From contig NZ_CP100128.1 in assembly GCF_024207115.1 (NCBI RefSeq), positions 4,092,001 through 4,156,000 on the forward strand: DNA of 64,000 bases, in the 5' to 3' direction. Below are positions 1-9,666 of the stretch, piece by piece. The stretch comes from Chromobacterium sp. IIBBL 290-4 (lineage in GTDB: Bacteria > Pseudomonadota > Gammaproteobacteria > Burkholderiales > Chromobacteriaceae). The notes under the pieces were generated by a model that saw only the letters and a program-made list of their open reading frames with translations, did not search any database and was not told the DNA's origin. Numbering within the stretch: the stretch's first letter is position 1; the number at the start of each line of letters is the position of its first letter. The position numbers were made by a program, and so were the translations under genes.

Positions 1-148
1 CACGCTGCGCGATGATGGATCGAAAGTATCGTCCAAGCAGGCCAAGAAAGCATTTTGCGACATCCTGGCCAAGACGCTGGATGCTGCCGACTGGCAGAAA
101 GCCAAGCCGGGCTGCGACAAACATCAAGATGAGGCAGTCGAAGATTGA
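1..148 (+). CDS. C-terminal end of an unidentified protein (start outside window)
   Basis: An open frame runs from the left edge to a TGA at 146-148. It gives about 48 residues ending in DEAVED. The segment is charged and Lys/Ala-rich with two Cys residues and a helical look, and it resembles no family I can name. A strong hairpin follows 13 bases after the stop, as expected for a real 3' end. Too little is visible to assign a role; the upstream sequence would be needed. Confidence 0.55.
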   Translation, partial: TLRDDGSKVSSKQAKKAFCDILAKTLDAADWQKAKPGCDKHQDEAVED

Positions 149-160
149 CTGGCGCCATCG

Positions 161-195
161 TAAATCAAGGCCCTTCTGCGCAGGGTCTTGATTTA
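161..195. terminator. Bidirectional hairpin between convergent genes
   Basis: TAAATCAAG-G-CCCT, a 7-base loop, then AGGG-T-CTTGATTTA: a 14-pair stem with one G.U pair. It lies between the partial plus-strand gene and the minus-strand Cys-cluster gene. A/T-rich stem bases supply a T-rich end on both strands, so it can serve both. Confidence 0.7.
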
Positions 196-229
196 TGTTT
201 CCGACTCGCGCGCCTGCCTGTCCGCAGAG

Positions 230-565
230 CTAACAGGCCAGCTCGGCCTCCTGCCACTCAGGCAAACCATAAGCCGCGCGGGCCTTCAAGCACTGCGCCG
301 ACCCCGCTGTCACCTCTCGGCAAGCCTGCGGACGCAGTGGGTAGATGCCGCAAGCGACTTGCTCGCCGATCTCGCCTTGCAAGGCGGCGCAGCGAGGCTT
401 TTCCGACCAGGTGCCTCGCATGCAGCGGGTCCAGTCGTTGACTTTCTCGGTCAGGGGGCTGGGAACGAGGCCGCCGCCGTCATCGGCTTCGGCCCAGTAA
501 AAAGAAACGCGGAAGTGGGCGCAGCAGGCGCCGCAGGATTGGCAGGAATGGCTTTTATCACTCAT
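230..565 (-). CDS. YkgJ/YcgN-type cysteine-cluster protein
   Basis: Small protein of 111 residues with the family's cysteine arrangement: an N-terminal CxxCxxCC (CQSCGACC), an internal C, a CGIYPLRP segment and further Cys residues before the C-terminus. Proteins of this UPF0153/YkgJ family are thought to bind zinc or an iron-sulfur cluster, but the biochemical role is unsettled. A longer frame extends to 655, but MSDKSH at 565 is the natural start because homologous proteins begin just before the first Cys pair. It follows the flavoprotein gene on the same strand, 96 bases downstream, so the two may be cotranscribed. Confidence 0.8.
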   Translation of the reverse strand: MSDKSHSCQSCGACCAHFRVSFYWAEADDGGGLVPSPLTEKVNDWTRCMRGTWSEKPRCAALQGEIGEQVACGIYPLRPQACREVTAGSAQCLKARAAYGLPEWQEAELAC

Positions 566-661
566 GGCAAGCAAGAAAAACAGCTGGTGAATCGCGTCCC
601 ACGCGGGACGAAAATGCGATTCGGGTATTCTGTCAGTCCTGCTTGCCGACAACAAGTAAAA

Positions 662-1909
662 CTATTTTGATGCGGACCGCATCAGCCAATCCGCCATGCC
701 CATGCCCGCCGCGCGGCCGCCGGCAAAGCAGGCGGTCAGCAGATACCCGCCGGTCGGGGCCTCCCAATCCAGCATTTCGCCGGCGCAGAACACGCCAGGC
801 AGCGCCTTGAGCATTTGACGCTCGTCCAGGGCGGAGAAGCATACGCCGCCCGCCGTGCTGATCGCCTCATCCATCGGCCTTGCCGCATGCAATTTCACAG
901 GCAGGCGCTTGATAGCCGCGGCCAACGTCGGCATATGCTGGAAGCTGTCTTTGTCCAGGCACTCGCGCAGGATGCCGGCGCGCGCGCCCTTCAGATTCAA
1001 GCGGCTTTGCAAATGGCTGGACAGGGAGCGAGAACCTCGCGGCCGATCCACCTCGGCCAACACCTTGGCCTCATCCCAGGACGGGATCAAGTCCAGATAA
1101 AAAGTAGCCGAGCCATGGCGGGCTATCTCATCGCGCAGCATGGCCGAGCAAGCATAGATCAGACTGCCCTCGATGCCGTTCTGCGTGATGACGCATTCGC
1201 CCACGCGCTGGAAGCGGTTCCCCTCGCCATCCTCGAAATGCAATCCAATCGATTTCAGCGGTTCTCCGGCGAATTTCTCTGCGAAAAATGGGCTCCAAGA
1301 TGCCTCAAAGCCGCAATTGGACGGCGCCAACGGCGCCGTGGCCACGCCTTTCTCGGCCAGCCATGGCATCCAGCGGCCATCCGAGCCCAGCTTTTTCCAA
1401 CTGCCGCCGCCCAAAGCCAACAACACCGCATCGGCCTTCACCGCCAACTCGCCATCCGGCGTCTCGAAGCGCAGGCTGCCATCGGCATTCCAGCCCTGCC
1501 AACGGTGGCGCACGTGGATGCGCACGCCCGCCTCGCGCAGCCTGCTAAGCCAGGCGCGCAAAAGCGGCGCGGCTTTCATTTCCTTCGGGAACACCCGCCC
1601 GGAGCTGCCGACAAAGGTTTCCACCCCCAGGCCATGCGCCCAAGCGCGCAATGCGTCGGCATCGAATGGCTTGAGCCAAGACACCACCGCATCGCGGCGC
1701 GCTCCGTAACGGCCGACAAAGGCGGCATAGGGTTCGGTGTGGGTGAGGTTCAGCCCACCTATGCCGGCCAGCAGGAATTTGCGCCCCACCGACGGCATGG
1801 CGTCGTACATATCCACCCGCACGCCGCGCGCGGCCAACGTCTCCGCCGCCATCAATCCTGCCGGTCCGCCGCCCACAATGACGACGCTGCGCCCGGAAAT
1901 CTCAGACAT
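662..1909 (-). CDS. HI0933/TIGR03862-type FAD-dependent flavoprotein
   Basis: A 415-residue NAD(P)/FAD-dependent oxidoreductase. The N-terminal dinucleotide-binding motif GGGPAGLMAAE is followed by the family's GRKFLLAGIGGLNLTHTE stretch. The C-terminus carries the second flavin-contact region (GVFCAGEMLDWEAPTGGYLL). The family is widespread in proteobacteria but physiologically uncharacterised. GTG at 1915 is possible, but ATG at 1909 has a purine-rich AGGGGTGG just upstream and is preferred. The gene is transcribed towards the Cys-cluster gene. I infer a redox role only from the fold. Confidence 0.85.
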   Translation of the reverse strand: MSEISGRSVVIVGGGPAGLMAAETLAARGVRVDMYDAMPSVGRKFLLAGIGGLNLTHTEPYAAFVGRYGARRDAVVSWLKPFDADALRAWAHGLGVETFVGSSGRVFPKEMKAAPLLRAWLSRLREAGVRIHVRHRWQGWNADGSLRFETPDGELAVKADAVLLALGGGSWKKLGSDGRWMPWLAEKGVATAPLAPSNCGFEASWSPFFAEKFAGEPLKSIGLHFEDGEGNRFQRVGECVITQNGIEGSLIYACSAMLRDEIARHGSATFYLDLIPSWDEAKVLAEVDRPRGSRSLSSHLQSRLNLKGARAGILRECLDKDSFQHMPTLAAAIKRLPVKLHAARPMDEAISTAGGVCFSALDERQMLKALPGVFCAGEMLDWEAPTGGYLLTACFAGGRAAGMGMADWLMRSASK

Positions 1910-2195
1910 ACCCACCCCTGCTAACCGTATCTATTATTACTACACCATGGCCGCATGCCTGCGCCTGGCGACAAGGGCGCGATTGTTGCAGAAAACCGCC
2001 GCCAACCCAAGCCTTTGCTTGAAATCGGCGCGTCTGACAAGCAGGGCCCGTCCATTGTTTGATCTGGACCAGACTTTGCCATCTGAATGGAATTTAGAAT
2101 CCATACAGCATGGCCGTTCGATATCGACGGACGACTGCATAAAACAACACAAACCATAGGCACACACAAGGAGACGGGGTTCGCCCCGGCAAGCG

Positions 2196-3824
2196 ATGAG
2201 AAAATTTTCCGATTGGCCGATCTGGCTGCGCCTGACCGGCGCCATCTGGACCTGTCTGATTATCGCCTGGGGGGGACTGATAGCCTGGGAAACCCAAGCC
2301 AGCCGCGATATCGCGGTGGAGCAGGCCAAGGATCTGGCGCACAGCATGAATGAAATGACGCTGGCCGGCCTCACCGGCATGATGATCACCGGCACCGTCG
2401 GCCAACGCGATGTTTTCCTCGATCAGATCCGCGAACTGTCCGCCGTGCGCGACCTGCGCGTGGTGCGCGGCGACGCGGTGAGCAAACAATTCGGTCCCGG
2501 CAACGCCGGCGACAAATCCCATGCCAACGACGACCTGGAACGCTCCGCCCTGCAGGACGGCAAACCGCGCATCCAGATCGAATCCACGCCGCAGCTGGGC
2601 GAACACTTGCGCGTGGTGTATCCGGCGCTGGCATCCAGCAATTATCTGGGCAAAAACTGCATGGGCTGCCACCAGGTGGCGGACAAGACGCCCTTGGGCT
2701 TGGTCAGCATGCGCATTTCTCTGGAAAAACCCTATGCCGCGGTGGATACCTTCCGCACTCAGAGCATTCTGTTCGCGCTGTTCGCCTCGCTGCCCATGCT
2801 GGCGGTGGTGTATCTGTTCATCCGCCGCTTCGTGACTCGCCCGCTGCGCGAGATGGCCGACGGCCTCGCCGAGCTGGCCAAGGGCGAAGGCGACCTCACC
2901 CGCCGGCTGCCGGCCGCCCATCAGGACGAAATCGGCACCACGGCCCGCTACTTCAACCAGATGCTGGCCACCATCGCCGATCTGGTGCGCCATGTCGGCG
3001 AAAGCGCGAATGCCGTCGAACAAGCGTCCCGCCGCCTGAACGAAGGCGCCGGCCAATTGGCCGCCAACTCGCATCGGCAAAACAGTCAATCCCAATCGGC
3101 GGCGGAGTCGGTCGACCAACTGGCCTCCCATATCGGCGAAATCGCCGGCAAAGCCGAATACGTCAGCGCGGGGGCAGAAGAAAGCCTGCAGCGCTCCGAG
3201 CAAGGCCGCCGCAGCCTGCAGCAACTGCAACGCGAAGTCGGCCAGGTGGAAGACGCGGTGCAATTGATGGCGCAGGCGGAAAGCGACCTGGTCAACTCCA
3301 CCACCATCATCACCAATATGACCCGCCAGGTACGGGAGATCGCCGAGCAGACCAATCTGCTGGCGCTGAACGCCGCTATCGAGGCGGCGCGCGCCGGCGA
3401 GGCGGGCCGCGGCTTCGCCGTGGTGGCCGACGAAGTGCGCAAACTGGCGGAAAAGTCAGCCGTTTCCGCCAGCGAGATCGATTCGGTGACCAGTTCGCTC
3501 AACAGCAAAACCGACGCGGTGCGCCAGTCGGTGGCCGCCAGCCTGGAATCGCTGCATGCCAGCCGTCAATCCGCCGACAGCGTGGTCAGCGTGCTCGATG
3601 CCGCCAATCAATCGGTGGCGGAGGTGCGCGGCGGGCTGAGGCAGATCGTCGAAGTGACCGAACAACAGCGCAGCACCAGCCAGGCGGTCAGCGAAAACAT
3701 CGACGCCATCGCCGGCATGGCCCGCACCAACGACGCCGACATCCAGCAAACCGTCAGCGCGGCGGAAGAACTGGAAACGCTGGCCAAGCGGCTGACCGAT
3801 TCGGTGTCGCGCTTCCGCGTTTAA
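2196..3824 (+). CDS. Methyl-accepting chemotaxis protein with periplasmic CxxCH (haem c) motif
   Basis: A 542-residue chemoreceptor. Membrane segments lie at about residues 12-30 and 191-209, enclosing a periplasmic sensor of about 160 residues. HAMP begins near 210, and the C-terminal half is a standard MCP signalling domain with the conserved hairpin tip ([21 protein letters not shown]). Residues 155-159 of the sensor read CMGCH, the c-type haem attachment motif, close to the second membrane segment as in DUF3365/Tll0287-like haem sensor domains. Known haem-c MCPs (for example in Geobacter) sense redox or gases; that function here is inference. An AAGGAG lies 22 bases before the ATG, unusually far, and no better in-frame start is visible. 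No chemotaxis genes are adjacent, so it is a stand-alone receptor. Confidence 0.9.
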   Translation: MRKFSDWPIWLRLTGAIWTCLIIAWGGLIAWETQASRDIAVEQAKDLAHSMNEMTLAGLTGMMITGTVGQRDVFLDQIRELSAVRDLRVVRGDAVSKQFGPGNAGDKSHANDDLERSALQDGKPRIQIESTPQLGEHLRVVYPALASSNYLGKNCMGCHQVADKTPLGLVSMRISLEKPYAAVDTFRTQSILFALFASLPMLAVVYLFIRRFVTRPLREMADGLAELAKGEGDLTRRLPAAHQDEIGTTARYFNQMLATIADLVRHVGESANAVEQASRRLNEGAGQLAANSHRQNSQSQSAAESVDQLASHIGEIAGKAEYVSAGAEESLQRSEQGRRSLQQLQREVGQVEDAVQLMAQAESDLVNSTTIITNMTRQVREIAEQTNLLALNAAIEAARAGEAGRGFAVVADEVRKLAEKSAVSASEIDSVTSSLNSKTDAVRQSVAASLESLHASRQSADSVVSVLDAANQSVAEVRGGLRQIVEVTEQQRSTSQAVSENIDAIAGMARTNDADIQQTVSAAEELETLAKRLTDSVSRFRV

Positions 3825-3951
3825 GCCTTGCGCTTGGCGCGCGCGCTGTTAAAAAGAAAGAGTCGAACCGGCAGCCGATGCCCTGGGCATTTGGCCGCCG
3901 GCCCGGCTGCTGTTACACTCCCCAGCCTTTAGCCCCTTGCGCCAGCCAACC

Positions 3952-5334
3952 GTGAAATCAGACGCCTTCTCCACCCTGCCCCTGCCCGCCCCGCTGCTCG
4001 ATAATCTGGCCAGCCTGGGCTACAGCAAGATGACCGCCATCCAGGCCGCCAGCCTGCCCGCCGTTCTGGACGGCCGCGACCTGATCGCCCAGGCCAAGAC
4101 CGGCAGCGGCAAAACCGCCGCCTTCGGCCTCGGCATCCTGGCCAAGATCAATCCGCGCTGGTTCGGCGTGCAAGCGCTGGTGCTATGCCCGACCCGCGAA
4201 CTGGCCGATCAGGTGGCCCAGGAAATCCGCCGCCTGGCGCGCGCCATCGACAATATCAAGGTGGTGACGCTGACCGGCGGCACGCCCATGGGTCCGCAAA
4301 TCGGCTCGCTGGAGCACGGCGCCCACATCGTGGTCGGCACGCCGGGCCGGCTGCAAGACCACTTGTTCCGCGAAACGCTGAATCTGTCCGGCGTCAGCAC
4401 GCTGGTGCTGGACGAGGCGGACCGCATGGTGGACATGGGCTTCATCGAAGAAATCGTCGGCATCGTCCGCGCCTGCCCGCGCAATCGCCAGACCATGCTG
4501 TTCTCCGCCACCTATCCGGAAAACATCCGCAAGATCACCGCGTCCTTCCTGCGCCAGCCGCTGGAAGTGAAAGTGGAAGCGCTGCACGACAACAAACGCA
4601 TCGAACAGTGGTTCTACAAGGTCACGGCGGAAAAACGCCTGGAAGCGGTCACGCAGATCCTGCAAAGCATTCGTCCGACTTCGGCGCTGGCCTTCTGCAA
4701 TACCAAGGAGCGCTGCAAGGAGCTGGTGAAAGACCTGCAGGCGCGCGGTTTCTACGCGCTGGCGCTGTATGGCGACCTGGAACAGCGCGAGCGCGATCAA
4801 ATCCTGCTGCGCTTCGCCAACAAGAGCGCCACCGTGCTGGTGGCCACCGACGTGGCCGCGCGCGGCCTGGACATCAAGGATCTGGACCTGGTGGTCAATG
4901 TGGACGTCAGCCACGATCCGGAAGTGCACATCCACCGCATCGGCCGCACCGGCCGCGGCGAGGAAATCGGCCTGGCGCTGACCCTGGCGACCGAAAAAGA
5001 CGAGAAGAAGCTCGGCTTGATCGAGGCATACCAGCATGCCGACCTGCCCTGGGGCAAGCTGGAAGACTTGAAAGCCGCGCCGGGCGGCCCGCTGCTGCCG
5101 CCCATGATCACGCTGGAAATCAACGGCGGCAAGCGCGAGAAGCTGCGTCCCGGCGATCTGCTGGGCGCGCTGACCGGCGACGCCGGCTTTGCCGGCAGCC
5201 AGATCGGCAAAATCCATATCTTTGAGTTCAACTGCTTTGTCGCGCTGGAGCGCGCCATCGCCGAGGACGCGCTGGCTAAATTGTCCCCCTGCAAAATCAA
5301 GGGCAAACAGTTCAAGATGCGGCTGATCGCCTGA
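3952..5334 (+). CDS. dbpA: DEAD-box ATP-dependent RNA helicase DbpA
   Basis: A 460-residue helicase with Q-motif, AKTGSGKT (Walker A), PTRELA, TPGR, DEAD, SAT and the C-terminal HRIGRTGR motif. The last ~75 residues form the DbpA RNA-binding domain, which in E. coli recognises hairpin 92 of 23S rRNA. The protein assists assembly of the large ribosomal subunit. The start is taken as GTG at 3952, so the protein begins like E. coli DbpA (AFSTLPL after a few residues); a TTG at 3937 would add five residues. A hairpin terminator follows immediately. Length matches the family (about 457). Confidence 0.95.
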   Translation: MKSDAFSTLPLPAPLLDNLASLGYSKMTAIQAASLPAVLDGRDLIAQAKTGSGKTAAFGLGILAKINPRWFGVQALVLCPTRELADQVAQEIRRLARAIDNIKVVTLTGGTPMGPQIGSLEHGAHIVVGTPGRLQDHLFRETLNLSGVSTLVLDEADRMVDMGFIEEIVGIVRACPRNRQTMLFSATYPENIRKITASFLRQPLEVKVEALHDNKRIEQWFYKVTAEKRLEAVTQILQSIRPTSALAFCNTKERCKELVKDLQARGFYALALYGDLEQRERDQILLRFANKSATVLVATDVAARGLDIKDLDLVVNVDVSHDPEVHIHRIGRTGRGEEIGLALTLATEKDEKKLGLIEAYQHADLPWGKLEDLKAAPGGPLLPPMITLEINGGKREKLRPGDLLGALTGDAGFAGSQIGKIHIFEFNCFVALERAIAEDALAKLSPCKIKGKQFKMRLIA

Positions 5335-5345
5335 TCCATCCCATA

Positions 5346-5384
5346 GGGTTGCGCCGCTGGCCATATCGGCGCGACCCCGCTTTT
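5346..5384 (+). terminator. Intrinsic terminator of dbpA
   Basis: GGGTTGCGCCG, a 10-base loop and CGGCGCGACCC (one G.U pair), then CGCTTTT. It starts 11 bases after the dbpA stop. Confidence 0.75.
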
Positions 5385-5622
5385 CCCGCCCCTCCGCGCC
5401 TTTCGCTCCCATCCGTTAAAATACGGCATCCGTAAAAATACGCTTACGCCATTTCATTTCAAGCGCAACACTACAAACGCGGAGTTTCCGCATCATTCAT
5501 AAAGTTGACAATCCATTTACCATTGCCGATATCTATTAGGCATGGCTGCACCCATTTCATTCCGGTTAACAAGAACCCAGTAACGCGTTTCATGATTCCA
5601 CTCGACGGCAAAGGAGCATGCC

Positions 5623-6258
5623 ATGCTGGCCTATCCCAATGCGGAACAAATCAGAAAACAACTCGATGGCGCGGGGTCCAGTTATCTCCCGCATGATGCG
5701 TCCCTGTTTAGCGAGGAAGAATGGGCGGAAATAGAAAAACTGGTGTTCCATCCGGAGCTCCCTTGGGAAAAAGTCACAGTCGGCGATGCCGACGAGCCCA
5801 ATGACGTGCACGTCGGCCGCTTCATGACCGATGTGGAGAGGCCGCTCATCGTGAATCCTTGGGTCAGCCAAAAGCTGCTCGCCATCCTCGTCTCGCCCCA
5901 AGTCATGGCATTATTCGGTGAAATCCTGGGCGCTGAAACTTTATGCGTCCGCAGAGCCCAGGTGAATCGCATGGAGTCTGGCTCCTTCATCGGGTTTCAT
6001 CTGGACCGCGACAGCAATCCTGATTACGAAATCTCCATTGTGCTTCAACTCGGAAAGCAATTCAGCGGCGGCGAATTTGTCGTGCATGAAAACGAAGCCG
6101 TTCTCCATTCCTATGCGCCATCCTACCGTTCCATTCTGATTAGCCGCTGCGATCTTCCGCATGAGGTGAAAACCGTCACCGCGGGCGACCGGATCTCTTT
6201 GGTATTTTTTTTAAGCCGCCACAGCGGTCTGAATCGACGACTATATCCCGAGGCCTGA
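5623..6258 (+). CDS. 2-oxoglutarate/Fe(II)-dependent oxygenase (prolyl-hydroxylase-like)
   Basis: A 211-residue protein with the complete 2OG-oxygenase facial triad: H126-x-D128 (in FHLDRDSN) and H180 (in LPHEV). R190 (GDRISLVFFL) is the expected 2-oxoglutarate carboxylate ligand. The fold matches the P4Hc-like superfamily, which hydroxylates peptides, free amino acids or small natural products; the substrate cannot be read from sequence. By eye its base composition is clearly lower in GC than dbpA upstream, suggesting recent acquisition. It precedes a haem-oxygenase-like iron enzyme by 46 bases on the same strand, so the two very likely form one transcript. A GGAG sits upstream of the ATG. 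Confidence 0.85.
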   Translation: MLAYPNAEQIRKQLDGAGSSYLPHDASLFSEEEWAEIEKLVFHPELPWEKVTVGDADEPNDVHVGRFMTDVERPLIVNPWVSQKLLAILVSPQVMALFGEILGAETLCVRRAQVNRMESGSFIGFHLDRDSNPDYEISIVLQLGKQFSGGEFVVHENEAVLHSYAPSYRSILISRCDLPHEVKTVTAGDRISLVFFLSRHSGLNRRLYPEA

Positions 6259-6304
6259 AATCATCTCGCCATTCACGCACTGCATTTAGATAGGGAGCTT
6301 CCGC

Positions 6305-7096
6305 ATGGCCAACATCATCGAAGAAATAAACCTGTCCAAACAAACTGCGCTGAATCCGGCGTTGGCGGACTTGATCTTGCAGGCTGGCGAGCATTCGGCA
6401 TTCCAGCAATTGCGCAGTTTCGGCGAAAAGCTGAAGCGCCAAGCCCTGGATGAGCGCGAACTGAAAGTTTTCTTCGCCACGCTATGGGGATTTTTTGAGG
6501 CTTTCCCCACCGGCATTCTGGCATTGGCGCTGCGCGTCACCGACGACTGGTCCAGCCGCGATCCATGGGAAGCCACCGCCAAGGGCGCATACGTGTTGTT
6601 CGCCGATGTCGATGAGTTTGGCTTGCAAGAAGTAAACCGCAAGATCCATCGCAGCCATCATCAGATGTTCATGGACTTTACCGAACACCTGGGCGTCACC
6701 CGGGCCGACATGCAAAACCCCGCGTTGGCCATGCCTGAAGGCGCCGCGCTGGGCAAGCTGGTCGCCAGGCTATACCGCGAAGCGCCTCTGGCGCACGGCT
6801 TGGGCATGCACTTGGCGTCCGAGCTCATCGCATCGGTGGAATTCATGTACTTCCTGGCCGGCTTCGAAGCCCAAGCGGCGGCCTATGGCCTGAGCGAGCC
6901 CAACCATCCTGCGCTGACCTTCTTCCGCATTCATACCCTGGTGGAGCCGGAGCATCTTGCCAGGAATTGCGAATTGATCGAGCAGTATCTGGACCGTAAG
7001 CTGATCGACATTTCAGGCTTGCGCCAAGGGATAGATGAGTATTTCAATGGCTTCGAACAGGTATATCGCCAGTTCAACTCCCAATTGCTGCCATAG
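6305..7096 (+). CDS. Haem-oxygenase-like diiron oxidase (HDO superfamily, TenA/PqqC-like fold)
   Basis: A 263-residue all-helical protein of the iron-containing redox enzyme group. The most telling segment is H210-x3-E214-x2-H217 (HTLVEPEH), the spacing of the last metal-binding helix in HDO enzymes such as CADD (H-x3-D-x2-H). E104, H118/H119 and E173/E179 lie in helices where the other ligands would be expected. HDO enzymes catalyse N-oxygenation, decarboxylation/desaturation (UndA) or C-C cleavage, often in small biosynthetic operons. Here it follows a 2OG oxygenase gene by 46 bases and precedes a LysE exporter. The substrate is unknown. A GGGAGCTTCC just upstream supplies the Shine-Dalgarno sequence. 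Confidence 0.8.
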   Translation: MANIIEEINLSKQTALNPALADLILQAGEHSAFQQLRSFGEKLKRQALDERELKVFFATLWGFFEAFPTGILALALRVTDDWSSRDPWEATAKGAYVLFADVDEFGLQEVNRKIHRSHHQMFMDFTEHLGVTRADMQNPALAMPEGAALGKLVARLYREAPLAHGLGMHLASELIASVEFMYFLAGFEAQAAAYGLSEPNHPALTFFRIHTLVEPEHLARNCELIEQYLDRKLIDISGLRQGIDEYFNGFEQVYRQFNSQLLP

Positions 7097-7283
7097 ATAA
7101 TGGCAGATGGGCGAATCAAGGCCGTCGCAGGCTGAGAGGCAAAGGGCCGGGGCGATTCTATTGGACATGGTCTTGCAGCGTTTTTTCTAATTGTCCCCGA
7201 CAGCAATCTCCACATAGGGGCTGCTGCAAGTTTGGTCAATCATCAGGGGCGATCTGGAACGCCCCGCTCGCAAGGAGGATGGC

Positions 7284-7910
7284 ATGGCGTTTTTCCTCTC
7301 GGTGGCCAGTATTATCGCAGCGCTGGCGGCCGGCGTCGTCAGCCCCGGCCCCAGCTTCATTCTGGTGGCGCAAACCTCGCTGTCCAGCAGCCGCAAAAAC
7401 GGCATCGCCGCCGCCATCGGCATGGGCCTGGGCGCCCTCACCTTCGCCACGCTGGTGCTGATAGGGCTGCACGCGCTATTGATCAATCTGCCTGCCATCT
7501 ACATCGTATTGAAATGCCTGGGAGGCGGGTATCTGCTTTATCTGGCGGTGCGTATCTGGCGCGGCGCCGCGGCGCCCTTGCGTTTAGACGCGCCCGGCGT
7601 GATTGGCGCCGGCCGGGCACGCCAATCCTTTTGGCTGGCGCTGGCCACCATGTTGAGCAATCCCAAGGCCATGGTGCAATACGGCGCGATTTTCGCCGCG
7701 CTGTTGCCCAAGGACCTGACCGGCGCTCAAGGCGCGGCCATCGCCCTGTCGATTTTCGCCCTGGAGGCCGGCTGGTACACGCTGGTCGCCCTGGTCCTGT
7801 CGTCGCCGCAGCCTAGGGCCGCCTATTTGCGCTACAAAACCGCCATGGACCGGACGGCGGCCTTCGTCATGCTGCTGCTGGGCATCAAGCTGCTTGCCGC
7901 GGCCCTTTGA
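7284..7910 (+). CDS. LysE/RhtB-family amino-acid exporter
   Basis: A 208-residue inner-membrane protein with about six hydrophobic segments and the family's N-terminal SPGPSFILV signature, followed by the conserved GxxxAxGxxxGxL-type helix. LysE/RhtB proteins export amino acids or related small molecules in exchange for protons. AAGGAGG sits 6-12 bases before the ATG. It is 187 bases downstream of the HDO gene on the same strand. It may export the product of the two iron enzymes or be an independent gene; the long gap leaves this open. Confidence 0.88.
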   Translation: MAFFLSVASIIAALAAGVVSPGPSFILVAQTSLSSSRKNGIAAAIGMGLGALTFATLVLIGLHALLINLPAIYIVLKCLGGGYLLYLAVRIWRGAAAPLRLDAPGVIGAGRARQSFWLALATMLSNPKAMVQYGAIFAALLPKDLTGAQGAAIALSIFALEAGWYTLVALVLSSPQPRAAYLRYKTAMDRTAAFVMLLLGIKLLAAAL

Positions 7911-7960
7911 GGCCTGTGGCGATGGGCGCGGCACAGGCATGGCCGCGCCCGAACGCATGA

Positions 7961-8794
7961 TCAGTATGGCCTATCGCCCAATATCGTCGCCCTATGCATC
8001 ACCCGCCTGGCCGGCCGGTAGTCGTCAACCGCGTAGTGGAGGGTGCAGCGGTTGTCCCAGAAGGCGACATCGCCCGGCTGCCAACGCCAGCGGATGGCAA
8101 ACTCCGGCCGTGACTGATGGGCGAACAGGAATTGCAGCAAGGCCTGGCCCTCGCCGTCCGGCAACTCATTGATCGCCGTCGTGAAGCCCTCGCTGACGAA
8201 CAAGGTCTTGCGGCCGCTTTCGGGGTGAATGCGCACTACAGGGTGGCTGACCGGCGGATGCTTGGCTCGCGTCTCCTCCAGCTTTTTCCTATCCTCAGGA
8301 CTCGCCCCATAGCGCGACGCAGGAAAGGACTTGCTGAAATCATGCGTCGCCGACAAGCCGTTCAGCCGTTCTTTCAACGAGGAGGACAAGGCTTCGTAAG
8401 CGGCGATGCCGCTCGCCCACAGCGTGTCTCCTCCTACCTCGGGCAGTTGCCGGGCAGCCAGGATAGCCCCCATGGGCGGAGACTCGATAAAAGTGACATC
8501 GGTATGCCACAAGGCATTGTCTTTCAGGTCCACCCTATCGGTATCCAGCACCATGATCTCGCGCGCGTCGGCATGCGCCGGATAGATGGGGTGGATGTGC
8601 AAATCGCCGAAGCGCACCGCGAAATTCCGCTGCTGCAAAGGCGTGATGTCCTGCTCCCGGAAAAACAGCACCTGATGGCGCAGCAAGGCCTGGCGCAACG
8701 CGCTCAGCTGCGCATCGCTCAAGGATAGCGACAGATCGATCCCCTCTACCACCGCGCCCAAGGCCGGCGTCAATCGCGTCAACTGCAAACTCAT
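7961..8794 (-). CDS. tauD: Taurine dioxygenase TauD
   Basis: A 277-residue 2OG/Fe(II) dioxygenase of the TauD/TfdA family. The LWHTDVTF segment gives the H-x-D iron ligands, and the distal His and 2OG-binding Arg lie in the C-terminal [10 protein letters not shown]...RRVMHRAT region. The enzyme oxidises taurine to an unstable product that releases sulfite and aminoacetaldehyde. Start is ATG 8794, preceded by GGGGAAG; the upstream extension to 8839 overlaps tauC and lacks a ribosome site. It is the last gene of tauABCD. Length agrees with E. coli TauD (283). Confidence 0.92.
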   Translation of the reverse strand: MSLQLTRLTPALGAVVEGIDLSLSLSDAQLSALRQALLRHQVLFFREQDITPLQQRNFAVRFGDLHIHPIYPAHADAREIMVLDTDRVDLKDNALWHTDVTFIESPPMGAILAARQLPEVGGDTLWASGIAAYEALSSSLKERLNGLSATHDFSKSFPASRYGASPEDRKKLEETRAKHPPVSHPVVRIHPESGRKTLFVSEGFTTAINELPDGEGQALLQFLFAHQSRPEFAIRWRWQPGDVAFWDNRCTLHYAVDDYRPARRVMHRATILGDRPY

Positions 8795-8817
8795 ATTCTT
8801 CCCCGTATCGTCATTAT

Positions 8818-9666
8818 TTAGTCTTGATGTCCATGCCACGGCGTGGCCCAGCCTTGCAGAATGCGCAGCCCCAACTCCATGGCGAAGGCGATGGCGGCAA
8901 TCGCCAAGATGCCCAGCAGCACCACATCGGTCACCAGGAACTGCGCGGCGGACTGCACCATGAAGCCCAGGCCGCGCGTGGCGGCTACCAGCTCAGCCGC
9001 CACCAAGGTGGACCAACCCGCGCCCAGGCCTATGCGTATGCCGGTCAGAATCTGCGGCAGCGCCTCCGGCAGGATCACCAGCCATAGCAGTTGCGCGCGG
9101 CTGGCGCCCAGGCTTTGCGCGGCGCGCAGACGATTGCGGCTGGTCTGGGCCACGCCTTGCCGCGTCGCGATCGCCACCGGCGCCAGCATGGCCAGGAAGA
9201 TCAGCAGCACCTTGGATAGCTCGCCTATGCCGAACCAGATCACGATCAACGGCAGATAGGCTAGCGGCGGCACCGGCCGATAAGCTTCCAACAGCGGGTC
9301 AAGCAAGCCCCGTGCCAAGGCATTCCGCCCCATCAACAGGCCCAGCGGAACGCCCAGCGCCACCGCGCCCAGCAAAGCCAGCGCGATGCGCTGCAGGCTG
9401 GCCGCCAGATGCTGCCACAGCGTGGCATCCATAAAACCTTGATCCGCCACGATAAACAGTTTGCGAATCACCGCCTCCGGCCCCGGCAAAAATAAAGCTG
9501 GAATCCAGCCGCTGCGCGCCAGCGCCCACCATGCGGTCAACAAAAACAATACACTGACCGCGCTCAAGCCCCAGCCTGGTGCCAGAATGCGCCGCCCCCT
9601 CCTGGACTCCGCCCGTGACGCCATGGCCAACAACTCTTGCTCTGCGGCGGTCTCGATGCCATTCAT
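8818..9666 (-). CDS. tauC: Taurine ABC transporter permease TauC
   Basis: A 282-residue inner-membrane permease with about six transmembrane helices and the BPD-transp-1 coupling loop (the [23 protein letters not shown] region) that contacts the ATPase. It imports taurine or other sulfonates with TauA and TauB. Its ATG overlaps the end of tauB by four bases, implying translational coupling, and it ends 23 bases before tauD. Confidence 0.92.
   Translation of the reverse strand: MNGIETAAEQELLAMASRAESRRGRRILAPGWGLSAVSVLFLLTAWWALARSGWIPALFLPGPEAVIRKLFIVADQGFMDATLWQHLAASLQRIALALLGAVALGVPLGLLMGRNALARGLLDPLLEAYRPVPPLAYLPLIVIWFGIGELSKVLLIFLAMLAPVAIATRQGVAQTSRNRLRAAQSLGASRAQLLWLVILPEALPQILTGIRIGLGAGWSTLVAAELVAATRGLGFMVQSAAQFLVTDVVLLGILAIAAIAFAMELGLRILQGWATPWHGHQD

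Noticed and set aside
149..670. Plus-strand frames opposite the Cys-cluster gene
   Set aside because: Overlap a well-supported minus-strand gene and show no coding features.
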